A DNA stretch of 64,000 nt, taken from positions 31,001 through 95,000 of the forward strand of contig JASPKZ010002335.1 in NCBI GenBank assembly GCA_030220185.1. The letters are read 5' to 3'. The notes beneath the pieces are model-generated. The model made no database searches. It saw only the letters and a list, made by a program, of their open reading frames with translations, and was not told the DNA's origin. A program made the position numbers and the translations under genes. Source of the DNA: Diploptera punctata (Eukaryota; Arthropoda; Insecta; Blattodea; Blaberidae). This document shows, piece by piece, positions 20,745-30,151 of this stretch (the first letter of the stretch is position 1; each line of letters starts with the position of its first letter).

Positions 20745-21520
20745 GAACAATAAGAACTCTAAAAAACAAAACATTAAAAATTGCACAATTAAAATCATAT
20801 AAAACTATGGCAGTACCTATGTTAAGCAGTACCTGCTTCAGAAAATTAGACACTTAATAAATCAGATAAAACGAAAATAGAAGTAGATGAAATTAAATTC
20901 TTACGTTCAGTAGCAGGCTGTAAATTGTTGGATAAGAAATATAATGAAAAAATAAGAACCGAATTAAAAATCTACAGTGTTATACGAGTAGATAAATTCA
21001 AGATCTGGCTGGCTCCAACATATATAAATAATGACATCCAAAAGACTCCCACAAATTTTGCTTCACTACAACCCAAGGGAGTCCACCGCTGTGGTCTCGA
21101 GGTAGCGTGCTGCCTTGTCACGCAGCGGGCCCGGGTTCGATCCCCGGTCGGGGCAGTTTTTCTGGGTGAGGTTTTTATCGGGGTTTTTCCTCACCTGTAA
21201 GACAAATGTCAGGAAAACTTTAAGGCCCAAACGGTCCCCGAAATCATATGGCCATTATCACCATCATCATCCTTATCATTATCATCATCACCATCATCCT
21301 TCACCGGTGTGGAAAGCAACGGGAAGCTACCACACCTACAATTCCCTAGTAAAGCTGCAAGCATAGCATGAAAATGCTATGATTGCAGTGAAGGACCTGC
21401 CTTCGGGCAGAATTACTATGGATGGACAACCCAAGGTAAGAAGAAATGTTGGGCACCCCATAATTAGATGGAGGGGTACAGTCTCTTGATGTGGAAACAG
21501 GTCTATGGCCTAAGTCCATG
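20745..21520 (+). pseudogene. LINE C-terminal tail, interrupted by SINE-B
   Basis: Before the SINE the sequence reads LKSYKTMAVPML, then in another frame IKFLRSVAGCKLLDKKYNEK followed by IRTELKIY, and a LHYNPR block. After it come RRNVGHPIIRWRGT and an ETG-like end, then a GAA tail at about 21525. These are in the same order as in the tail at 27470 (YKTMAVPLLLYGSE, FLRxVxGC, EELNIY, YNPRGTRDVGRPRRRW). Several frameshifts are present. The target-site duplication of the inserted SINE shows that both parts were once joined. Confidence 0.8.
21079..21425 (+). mobile_element. SINE-B: tRNA-like head + body 2, with 11-bp TSD
   Basis: The head is GTCCACCGCTGTGGTCTCGA, with B-box GGTTCGATCCC, then TGGGTGAGGTTTTTATCG and TCACCTGTAAGACAAATG. 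Unlike SINE-A the 3' body then reads CTTCACCGGTGTGGAAAGC, ACACCTACAATTCCCTAG, AAAATGCTATGATTGCAGTG and CAGAATTACTATGG. The exact repeat ACAACCCAAGG lies at 21068-21078 and 21426-21436. The element therefore inserted into a LINE tail. Two frames over the head (SRSGPGFDPRSGQFFWVRF) recur in all copies and are not genes. Confidence 0.94.
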
Positions 21521-21744
21521 ATGTAGAAGAAGAAGATTTATTTTGTGTCCATGATGTTCGAACTACTGTTTGGTATCAGCGTCACACAGAAAATTATACA
21601 TTTTGTGATCAGTATGTGTACACTTCTTTCCTCTAAACAATGTTATTATTGTGTATTGGATAAAATAACTAATTGAGTTTTCCTTGTGGTTAGAACAACC
21701 TGGTTCAGGCGATATAGTAATGTAAACCCTTTCCTCGTGCCCAA

Positions 21745-22012
21745 GTCAAGAGATGAGATGACATGAAGTCCCTAACACTGAAGGTTTGTAATATGAACAG
21801 AAGCCGGTTGTCGCACCATCACAGCAACAGAAATGAAACGAAATTGATAACACGAGTATGGAGAAATGGTGGGATGTAGTTTTATGGTAGGGAAAAACCG
21901 GAGATACCCCGAGAAAAATATGGTCAGTCTCCGATTCTTCTACCTCGAATCCCACATGGAATCGACCAAGACGCAAACTCTGAACTAACCACCTGCGCCA
22001 CGGAACCACCAT
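21745..22012 (-). mobile_element. SINE-F, diverged copy
   Basis: Minus-strand order is GGTGGTTCCGTGGCGCAGG, a tRNA-like segment, GGTATCTCCGGTTTTTCCC, and CATCTCATC repeats at the 3' end, as at 14238. No clear target duplication. Confidence 0.7.
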
Positions 22013-22523
22013 CTTTCTATATAATGCCAAAATCTTGGATGTATTTTCTGTTGTCATTAGAGTTAGCGACCGGTGTCAGGAATGTGACGTTACAAGATCG
22101 AGGTACGCAATTCGTATGCAATTACATATTCTTTCCCATTGCTTATTCATAGCTTAAAATGATAAATGTCCACAAATTAGAAACTTACTCATCACAGGCC
22201 TATTTTAAATTTATCATTAAATTTTTTTAATGTTTTATGTGGAACTACATATGTCCGCTCTTAATTTAATAGAAATAATTTTCATACGCGGAGAATAATT
22301 TATAACAGTCTGTTTCCATTAGAAAATCATATACCTCATTGTGCAATGAAATAGATGTTCCAATCTGACAATATCGGCTGAGACGGTCAAAGAATAATTC
22401 AATTTACTGGACACCATAAACATAGACACAGGAAGACACTGAAGACTTGGTACAGAGTTCCACATTGCAAGATCCCGTTTAAAATATGACGATCTACTTT
22501 CTTTATCAATGAAACGCTATAAA
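22013..22523. other. No recognised feature
   Basis: A/T-rich sequence with no coding frame or repeat recognised. Confidence 0.45.
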
Positions 22524-23115
22524 TATGTAGGTGACACCGTAGCATAGTTGATTAAAGCAATATCCTATAAGATGGAAGATCGAAAATTGAGACCAGATGG
22601 GGGTCATGATTTTTAAACTGTCCTAAATCTTCTGGCGGCATAATCGCATTGGGGTCGACTCAGGCTCAGTACCATAATATCTTCGGAATGACCGGCCTCA
22701 TGGGCTAGTGGTCAGCGTTTCTGACTACTGTTAATGAGGTCCTGGGTTCGATTCCCGGTCAAACCATAGGAATGTTTTCTTAAAGGTAATTAATCCTGTG
22801 GTTGTCCATGGCCTAGAATTTAGGTTAAGTTTATGATTAAGGACTCTCCTGGCGTACTACTATCATCATAATCAAGCGTAAGTCCGTCTTCTAAGCGCCC
22901 TAACTTCAGAAGTGGGTTACAATTACGCCAATGCCAGGAGAGAACACCAGAAATGTCGAAATCACAACCTGGGGTATTGAGTAAAAAAAATCTTGGGAAT
23001 GGGCTATCACACAAGGCTGACATCTCTTACCAATTGTCTAGAAATCTGGGGAGCCTTGACCTCCTACTACCCCAAGAGCCTGCAAAAGCGTGTAGTGGGA
23101 TAAACATGACAGCAC
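22524..23115 (+). mobile_element. SINE-E copy split by a nested SINE
   Basis: The 5' part (22524-22690) has GGTGACACCGTAGCATAG, TCTTCTGGCGGCATAATCGC and the start of the body. The 3' part (22990-23115) has ACCAATTGTCTAGAAATC, CCTCCTACTACCCCAAGAG and TAGTGGGATAAAC. Together they rebuild the layout of the intact copy at 20197, with a small deletion. The gap is filled exactly by the SINE at 22691-22989. Confidence 0.88.
22691..22989 (+). mobile_element. SINE-C: different tRNA-like head + body 1, nested in SINE-E
   Basis: The head is ACCGGCCTCATGGGCTAGTG with B-box GGTTCGATTCCCGGTC, unrelated to the SINE-A head. The body is that of SINE-A: GACTCTCCTGGCGTACTAC, CTTCAGAAGTGGGTTACA, GAAATGTCGAAATCACAACC. 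It ends in an A-run at 22983. The 12-bp flanking repeats ATCTTCGGAATG (22679-22690) and ATCTTGGGAATG (22990-23001) differ at one base. It is younger than the SINE-E that it splits. Confidence 0.93.
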
Positions 23116-23465
23116 CCTTCTTATCACGTTGTCCAGTTCAATTTTCCCATTCCTTCATGCTTTGTCTATCTTAAACTTAACATCAAATATAAATTTTGCA
23201 GGAAATTAAATTTTAATATGTTTAATTTGACATATTTTAAGAAATTTCTACGTGCTCTTACATATTTTACATAATGTTATTACATATATGTTGCTTGTTA
23301 ATATTACATAAAAATCCTAACCTTAATTTTGATACACATGACAACGCTCTTAATTTAGTTAAAAAGTGTCGCCTCACTGCTTTTTTAAAATTTATTTTTT
23401 ATGCTCTTTCATTCTCTAAACGAGTTTTCACATGTTATAATAAAATTATGTAGTATATGATATTG

Positions 23466-23470
<5 letters not shown>
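23116..23470. other. No recognised feature
   Basis: A/T-rich; nothing seen. Confidence 0.45.

Positions 23471-23517
<47 letters not shown>
23471..23517. repeat. (GA)n microsatellite
   Basis: About 47 bp of pure GA. Confidence 0.97.
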
Positions 23518-23520
<3 letters not shown>

Positions 23521-23584
23521 GAAAATTAACGCACAAAAAAACTGACTAGAATATACTTGAGAATTAATTTATACAAATTAACAT

Positions 23585-23675
23585 TTGGGCAGACCCTTCA
23601 AACGTTGGATTGAGACCGTAACAGACCACTAGGTCTATCACATGCAAGGAAGAAGAAGAAGAAGAAGAAGAACAT
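23585..23675 (+). pseudogene. Very 3' end of a GAA-tailed LINE
   Basis: One frame reads RPFKRWIETVTDH, then a short block and a GAA run at 23649-23672. This resembles the GRPxxRW to GAA-tail end of the LINEs at 21450 and 27900. Only about 30 codons remain. Confidence 0.5.
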
Positions 23676-24140
23676 CTAGTAATCAAGAGACCACTACGTG
23701 ATACACATAACGTCACAACCAAATTAAACAATAACAATACAACGTCCCCCTCCGACCCTAGCCATCTTTGTGCGAGAATGAAGGAGGACAACTTAATGCC
23801 CTAATCCATGCTTTTAGTTCTCAAAACGAATACAATTTTAAAGTTTAGTAGATTTTCCACAAGAATGGGGACGTCAACGAAAACTTGAAGTTTGTATGTT
23901 TCTAAAACATTTAAATTAAATAAAAACAGTGCCCTGGTAAAAGAGACTCAGAGGTAGATGGGGGTTTCTGGCAGATTATTTGTTTCCAATTTGTAATTTG
24001 GAGATCATATATCAATATTATACCAGCACTGTACCCAGATTTGAAATTGAGATAGATCACAAGACACAGGATGCAAAGATTAACTGTAAGGTTTGCTGTG
24101 AAAATATCTGCCACAGATTTGTTTTCAACAGCTAGATAAG
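23676..24140. other. No recognised feature
   Basis: Short frames only; no family or repeat seen. Confidence 0.45.
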
Positions 24141-24141
24141 T

Positions 24142-24425
24142 AAAGTGATCCCACTGCAGGCTTTAATAAGTCCTTGGGTCGGTAGAATATTCTCACCTTT
24201 GGTAGACAATCGGCAGCAGATGTCAGCCATTCGTGACGGCCGCCTTTACTCCCAGAACATATTTCTTGCACTCGTTTTTGTTAGAGGCTGAGTCGATTCT
24301 GGAGCTATGGTGCCGCCAGAAGGTTTAGACCAGTTTAAAAATTCGGACCGTATCAGGACTTGAATCCGCGACCTTCCAACTTGTAGCACATTGCCTTAGT
24401 CAACTACTCTACTACCCTTTTCCAA
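24142..24425 (-). mobile_element. SINE-E, diverged copy
   Basis: In plus coordinates it starts with TAAAGTGATCCCACTGCAGG (the 3' end), then GGCCGCCTTTACTCCCAGAA, GGTGCCGCCAGAAGGTTTAG and a head whose B-box region is GACTTGAATCC. The order is the reverse complement of the copy at 20197. Flanking duplications are not clear. Confidence 0.85.
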
Positions 24426-24654
24426 GATCTACGTTACCAATCACCAATAAAACAGAACGAAACAGGTATCTCCCCTCTAGAGTCTCCAGATAACGATTCT
24501 TAAAGAATTCAACATTACTCTTCAAGCATTAATATGTAAATTAGCGAGACGCATTATTACCAACCTGACAGATATCCAAATTAATTTGGATCTGTCTAAG
24601 TACAATATAGAAGTTTGCGTAAAGAAATCAGAGGTATGTAACTAACTTATTATC

Positions 24655-24805
24655 ACTATCGAACCCGGATATTTATGGCTGCGCGGAAATAAGCTCTCTA
24701 TACATCCCTATCCTGAGATCTACGGAAATTTTAACTCATTGAACTCATGTCCGCGATTTTTGACGATTGTATTTAATGGTGAAACGTCGTAAGTCTTTAG
24801 ATCAT
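24655..24805 (-). mobile_element. LREE-LINE with its 3' terminus joined to its 5' region
   Basis: Positions 24658-24717 match the 3' terminus of the LREE-LINE (CTATCGAACCCGGATATTTA, CATCCCTATCCTGAG). Positions 24718-24805 then match 33040-33118, upstream of the endonuclease (TTGAACTCATGTCCGCGATT, GGTGAAACGTCGTAAGTC). In the long copy these two parts lie more than 3 kb apart. So this copy lost nearly all of both coding domains, or two fragments became joined. Confidence 0.7.
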
Positions 24806-25109
24806 GATTCTTGAAATATAGTATATGGAAGATACAGGGTATTACACCATGAACTTAACAAGAATATCAAAATAAATCATTTTCGCCTGGTTACGCTAGA
24901 TGGAGATGAAATTAATTTTGCATTCAGGAGTCACTCATATTCATATCCCCATTAAAGATTTCATTTCACACGAAAATAAATTGAAGGACGCCTAAATTAA
25001 TTTTGGACCGAAAATAATGCTATCGAACTCTGTTAATCAGATACGAATTAAACATTTTATATTAACTCATTTTTACACGATTTACAGAGACGAGTGGCTT
25101 TATGTAACT

Positions 25110-25480
25110 CCGCTCTTATAGTAAATGTTCCAAATACTAGAGCATTCGATAAGTAATGGAAACACTGCTATAACATCACAAAAATTAATTAGGTTACTTT
25201 TTAAATTATGAACTTCATTTACAGTCTCTTGGCAAGTCAAAAAATAGATGTTGCCAAATCCTTGAAATACGACACACTCTACCTGCAGCATAATTTTTGG
25301 ATTTCACTTTTATCTGATCCACCTAGGGCTTTCTGGATATCAACTCTTGATTCAAATCGAATGCCTCCTAGAGGTTATTTGATCTTTGAGAATAAGTTAG
25401 TCACTGGGCTCATGTCTGCTGAATTTGGTGGAAGTTGGAGTACTTCCCAATTCCACCTTCTAAACAAATTCTACTGAACA
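25110..25480 (-). pseudogene. mariner-family transposase, C-terminal part
   Basis: The minus strand reads WEVLQLPPNSADMSP, LFSKIK, then GGIRFESRVDIQKALGGS, matching the WxxLxHPPYSPDxSPxDxxLFxKxKExLRGxRF block of insect mariner transposases. Further down, FGNIYFLTCQETVNEVHNL and ECSSI cover the end of the frame. The third catalytic aspartate after SP seems to be lost. The end carries a terminal-repeat-like AGAGCATTCGATAAGTAATG on the plus strand. The upstream half of the transposase is missing. Confidence 0.75.
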
Positions 25481-25484
25481 TCTT

Positions 25485-25912
25485 TTTAGGGCGATATTAC
25501 GTACTAAATGTGAGGAACTGTGAATGTATTCATAAAATATTGTTATTTCAAGACTTTCAACAAAGACAGCTCAACAACATACAAGATTACAATGGTCACT
25601 ACTAGATCGCTGATTTACATCACTCATGGAATGCCCTAGTATCATTAAATAATAAACAGGGTGAGCGCTTTATTTCAATTAAATAATGTAGGCAAAATTT
25701 TTAATTTGAAAATTTCAGCTAACAAATAAAATAATTAGCAATTAGACCTAAAATTATCTTGGAAAGAAAAATAATTGGACAGATTGTTTCAGTGACCTCG
25801 GCTGCTTCATGTGAGGGATGAAGATATTTAAAACAAAATAAAAATATCAGTTATGTACACGGCTGTATTAACAGATCCTTAAAAACACCAGAAAATAAAA
25901 CAAAATTAACTT
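25485..25912. other. No recognised feature
   Basis: A/T-rich; nothing seen. Confidence 0.45.
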
Positions 25913-25914
25913 TT

Positions 25915-26110
25915 ATAAATTAATAGCAGTACCATGTTACTTTATAGTTCGGACTTTCGGATATTGAAGCAGATGGAATAAGCATTTTGAGATCAGGTAC
26001 TGGATGAAAATGAACTGAACATATAAGACAGGGACTTGAATAAAACATCTTTAAATGAACAGGCAATTTAAGAACTGGAAACAACATGTACAGCCTTTGA
26101 AATAAATGAT
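25915..26110 (+). pseudogene. Possible LINE C-terminal tail fragment
   Basis: Frames here show TMLLYSSDFRILKQME and NWKQHVQ, faintly like the LLYGSExWxLxKxD and NWxxHVxRM blocks of LINE tails. Stops are frequent and the match is weak. Confidence 0.3.
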
Positions 26111-26239
26111 GGCGCAACTCTTGCTGATGGAAAGTTTCGAAGAACGATTCACACCAGTATGTTGTTACATGTTTTCACTCGTTTGAGTATAAAGTGGACG
26201 GCGTAAGTATCTCTTCATGCAGCGTTCGTATCGTTCGCT

Positions 26240-26445
26240 TTAGTGGAGCAGTCGGTTAGATGCTATTTTTTCGATGACGTTGACCCACGTTCGATTCTGG
26301 TCTGGTACATATTTTTTTTATTTATTATGATTTAATGTTTGGAAGAGAGAGATTGGAATGATAGAGATACATAGAAACTGAAGACGGCAAACCTGTAAGT
26401 GGGGGAAAGCCGAAGAAGAAGAAGAAGAAGAGGAAGAATGTTCAT
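26240..26445 (+). mobile_element. tRNA-headed SINE with a LINE-like GAA-tailed 3' end
   Basis: The head has TAGTGGAGCAGTCGGTTAGA and the B-box CGTTCGATTCTGG. The 3' part reads RDWNDRDT in one frame and ends in a GAA run. This resembles the end of the LINE tail at 45167-45375, which also has a D/NR.xW block before its (GAA)n. Sharing a 3' end with a LINE is how many SINEs recruit its machinery. Only one copy was seen here. Confidence 0.55.
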
Positions 26446-26514
26446 AATGCCTACATGTTACCTGGCTTCGTTATATAAATAAATTTGTATATAGGCCTAT
26501 ATGGAAATATTCCC

Positions 26515-26775
26515 GATCGGGACAAGCTCCTGGGTGAGATTTTTTCGGAGTTTTTGCTCACCTGTAAGATAAACGTCAGGAAGCATAAGGCCTAACAGTC
26601 CCCGAAAATCATCCGGCCAACGTCATCATCCTTATCGTTATTATCATCATTCTTCACCGGTGTGGAAAGAAACGGGAAGCTACCACACCTATAGTTCCCT
26701 AATAAAGCTGCAAACATTAGCATGAAAGTGCTATGATTGCAGTGGAAGACCTGCCCTCGGGCAGAATTACTATGG
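26515..26775 (+). mobile_element. SINE-B, 5'-truncated
   Basis: It begins inside the head at CCCGATCGGGACAAGCTCCT, then has CTCACCTGTAAGATAAACG, CTTCACCGGTGTGGAAAGA, ATAGTTCCCTAATAAAGCTG and CAGAATTACTATGGAATGG. The tRNA A- and B-boxes are lost. Confidence 0.9.
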
Positions 26776-26813
26776 AATGGAATATATGGAAATTAATAAA
26801 TTAAAGTAAACAG

Positions 26814-26814
<1 letters not shown>

Positions 26815-26869
<55 letters not shown>
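26815..26869. repeat. (TA)n microsatellite
   Basis: About 55 bp of TA, about 40 bp downstream of SINE-B. Confidence 0.97.
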
Positions 26870-26872
<3 letters not shown>

Positions 26873-27047
26873 AATGAATAACGATTGTAACGTCTCATTA
26901 CTTTGTTTACAAAACACGTGCATTAATAAAATTATTTATTTCCATTACTAATACAAAATGCGTCTGATTAATTTAAGTTAAAATCTAATTTCATTATACA
27001 AATAAGTCCTGAAATACTGCATCGCTTCATACAGAAAATTTCTAGGA

Positions 27048-27450
27048 GAGATGATTGTGGTCTAGTGGAGAGAGCTACTGTTTCTCGTGCATGAGGTCGC
27101 GTGTTCGATTCTGCTGTCGTGCTTTTTTTCCCCTCCCCAGGTGGTGGATAGGGGAATGCCTCCTAAATATAGGTGGTACCGGGGAAATGAAATACCCGGG
27201 GTGAACCAAAATCAGCATAGCGTCTGTTCCAGATCGGACGGCTATAATGGGCAGGTAGAGCTCAGAGCCGAAGAGAAGGCAATCTACCTAAGGGAAAGCA
27301 CCCTAAAAACAAAGCTGGAGCAAGTTGGGAGGCTTTAAGGTGGCAATCCCAGCACCCAACTATATCTGCGCAGCCCTTGTAAGGCGGCCAGATGAATTCT
27401 CTATTACTAAAAAGCGATGGAGAAAGCCGGACGGAAACACTGATGATGGA
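27048..27450 (+). mobile_element. SINE-H: tRNA-headed, single copy here
   Basis: The head has TGTGGTCTAGTGGAGAGAGC and the B-box GTGTTCGATTC. The body is moderately GC-rich (GTGGTACCGGGGAAATGAAA, GGCAATCCCAGCACCCAACT). It is followed directly by a LINE tail in the same orientation. An 83-codon frame (27087-27338) starts in the head and is not thought to be a gene. The 3' boundary is uncertain. Confidence 0.6.
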
Positions 27451-27469
27451 CCAGGCAAGAAAAGGACAA

Positions 27470-27990
27470 TGATAAAGAATATTTAGGATGTGATATAACT
27501 TATAGAGAAAGTAAAGATATAGAAAATAAATTAAATAAATTCCAGGCTATTTGTGGAACCATAAAAATAACCTTAGGTCGGAAAACAAGGAAAGATACGA
27601 AACTTAAATTATATAAAACAATGGCTGTTCCTTTGTTGTTGTATGGAAGTGAAAATTGGATAATGAAATCAAGGGATAAAAGCAGGATACAGACTGCGGA
27701 AATGCTGTTTTTACGTAATGTGAAAGGATGCACAAGAGCGGATAGAAAAAGGAATGAAACTATACGAGAAGAATTAAATATATATAAAATTGAAGATAAA
27801 ATCAGCGAAAATAATAAGAAATGGACAGAACACTTAATGAGAATGAACAACGAAAGAATACCAAAAAGAACCTTCCTGTATAATCCCAGAGGAACGAGAG
27901 ATGTTGGCAGACCACGTAGAAGATGGACTCCACTTTTAACTTCGCCGGAACAGGCTGCATAGCCTAAACCTTGTAGTAGAAGAAGAAGAA
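27470..27990 (+). pseudogene. LINE reverse transcriptase C-terminal tail, largely intact, (GAA)n tail
   Basis: An open frame through 27962 reads KEYLGCDITYRES, KLYKTMAVPLLLYGSENW, ETIREELNIYKIEDK, EHLMRMNNERIPKRTF, then GTRDVGRPRRRW. It runs from the YLG block after the RT palm to the end of ORF2, about 160 codons. A GAA run (27976-27992) closes it. It is the best-preserved example of this tail in the window and serves as reference for the pieces at 10245, 15850, 20745 and 47432. The YADD core is lost by 5' truncation. Confidence 0.87.
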
Positions 27991-27992
27991 GA

Positions 27993-28430
27993 TTCTTTTT
28001 TATTTCATTTATTTTGCTTTGTTTTATTTTAAGTATTTATCGCATTACTTATTTACACGAAATTGTTTTCCATTGCACGACACACAACGAAATAGAAAGG
28101 ATTTAGTTACTCAAATAGTTGTATACTAGTAAACCAAATAGCTGATCGCTGATCATGCACACTGGCTTCGTTCTGAGACTTTAAAATTATTTGTACGCCA
28201 TCAATTATTTCAAAGGCTGTACAAAGAACGAAAGGCGACCGTATAAAAAAACAATATATTTAGAGGAATCCGTCCCATATAGATAGTCCGCGTTAAACCT
28301 TACTTACATTAATTTATGGAACTACAAGCCAAATGGTGGGAGACTGGAGACAGTATGGGCTTCATCCACGAAGCTGATAATGATGACGATGATAAATAAA
28401 CAAGTTGGCAGTAAATATAGCTAACTTACT
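27993..28430. other. No recognised feature
   Basis: A/T-rich; an ATGATGACGATGATA block near 28377 is the only repeat-like feature. Confidence 0.45.
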
Positions 28431-28599
28431 TACTTACTCACTTACTCACTGGCACAATCGAACCCGTAGGTTCATGGCCGCGCGGACATAAACTCTCCAT
28501 ACATACCTATCCTGAACTAATATTTTCCGATCATTCCCTGTACAATCTACTTCCCTCAAATCATAGTTAATGGTATTCTCCTGCCTCATTTTTTTGTCT

Positions 28600-29690
28600 A
28601 CCAACTGGGCGTTTTCCTTCTGGTTTTCCTACAAGATGCTTCCATGCACGTCCTTCATTCCCCATACGTGCCACATGTCCTGCCCATCGCAGTCTACGAG
28701 ACTTAAGTGTTCTTATTATATCTGGCTTCCTGTAAAGACCATGTAGTTCATTGTAATGCAGTCTTCTCCATTCACCTGTTTGCTCATCTCTCTTTGGTCC
28801 AAAAATTTTCCTAAGAACTTTATTCTCAAAGAACTTGTAATCTTCTTTCCTCCCTTAAAGTAAGAGTCAATGTTTCGCACCCATATAATATAACTGGTAG
28901 AATAATAGTTTTATATATTTTCAGTGTAACGTTTTTTTGAAAGGAGTTGGGACATCAAGAGTCTCTGCAATGCATAATAGCACGCATTTCCAGAATTGAG
29001 TCTATGTTTAATTTCTTTGTGCATCTTCATTCCTATTTGTAATTATTCTTCCTAGGTATTTGAATTCAGCCACTTCCTCAAAATTTCCCTCATTTGTCAT
29101 TAGCTGTTCATTTCCATTATATAATGTATTTCTATGTGTGGCCATATATTCAGTTTTATTGATATTTACTTCCAGTCCTAATTTCTTAGTGTTACTCAAT
29201 AGTGTGTGTGTGTTGGCCTTTAGTATCTCCTCGCTATCGGTCAATAGTACTACATCATCAGCATAAACTAACAGCTTATAAATACTATTGAGTTGTAAGC
29301 CTTCTTCATTCTCTAAAGATTTAATGGAATGCTCTAGTACAAAATTACATAGTAGAGGAGATAGTGGCATCTCCTTACTTCAAGCCATTGTCGAATTCAA
29401 AAGTATCTGAAAACTGTTTGCATACACGCACTCTACTCTTTGTGCCATTTAGACACATTCGTATAAGTCTAACTAACTTTTTAGGAATTCTGAACTCCAG
29501 CAGGATACTAAATAACTTCTCTCTCTTAATTCGATCATATGCTTTTTGAAGTCTACATATAGTTGATGTACAGTACCATTATATTCCCATTTCTTTTCTA
29601 AAATCTGATCTCTTGTAGACCTGATTCTTCTAAATGCACATTGATGATCTCCTAGAATGCCATCAATATAGGGAGTAAGTCTGCTTATTA
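28600..29690 (-). pseudogene. LREE-LINE reverse transcriptase palm and C-terminal tail
   Basis: The minus frame 29008-29370 is open and reads MPLSPLLCNFVLEHSIK, then KLLVYADDVVLLTDSEEIL with the catalytic YADD intact, NINKTEYM, and EFKYLGRIITNRNE. Below it the tail includes FGPKRDEQTGEWRRL and RLRWAGHVARMG-like sequence (28640-28850). Above it the thumb-side block FKKHMIELRE shows a frameshift near 29380. This is the best-preserved RT core of the family here. Confidence 0.88.
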
Positions 29691-29692
29691 GT

Positions 29693-29894
29693 CATTCAAA
29701 ATATCTCTGCAGGCGGAAGAAATACGAAGCTCTGTTTGTTGCTTCACGTGACGTCACATAAGGCAGTGTATACTGTCAGCGTCTCACGTCCCATTCCCCT
29801 CTGCACTCTAGATAGCAGTGTCACGTGTTCTATTCCTGCATAAACACGACTGCAGTGCCCTCCGTCAACAACTGCACTTACTCCTTAAATGGGT
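29693..29894. mobile_element. 202-bp insertion in the LREE-LINE, MITE-like
   Basis: Comparison with the uninterrupted copy at 44690-44760 shows about 200 extra bases here. The flanks TTATTAGT (29685-29692) and ATACTAAT (29895-29902) could be a diverged 8-bp duplication of the TTACTAAT site. The ends share a weak inverted repeat (CATTCAAA..CTGCAG against CATTTAAG..TGCAG). The insert is richer in G and C than the LINE. No coding content. Confidence 0.55.
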
Positions 29895-30151
29895 AATACT
29901 AATATATTTGTTAGAATTTTGTACGAAGTTAAAATAATGAGATGCCTCTGTAGTTGTGGCAATCAGTTTTATCTCCTTTCTTATAAATTGGCACGATAAT
30001 CGATTCTTTCCATTCATCTGGAAGAGCTTCTTTTTCCCAAATCATACTAAACAACCGGCGTATCTTGTCCATCAATTTTTCTCCCCTGATTTTATCAGTT
30101 CTGTTGGGATATCATCCGAACCTGAGCCTTTATACATCTTCAATTGTTCTA

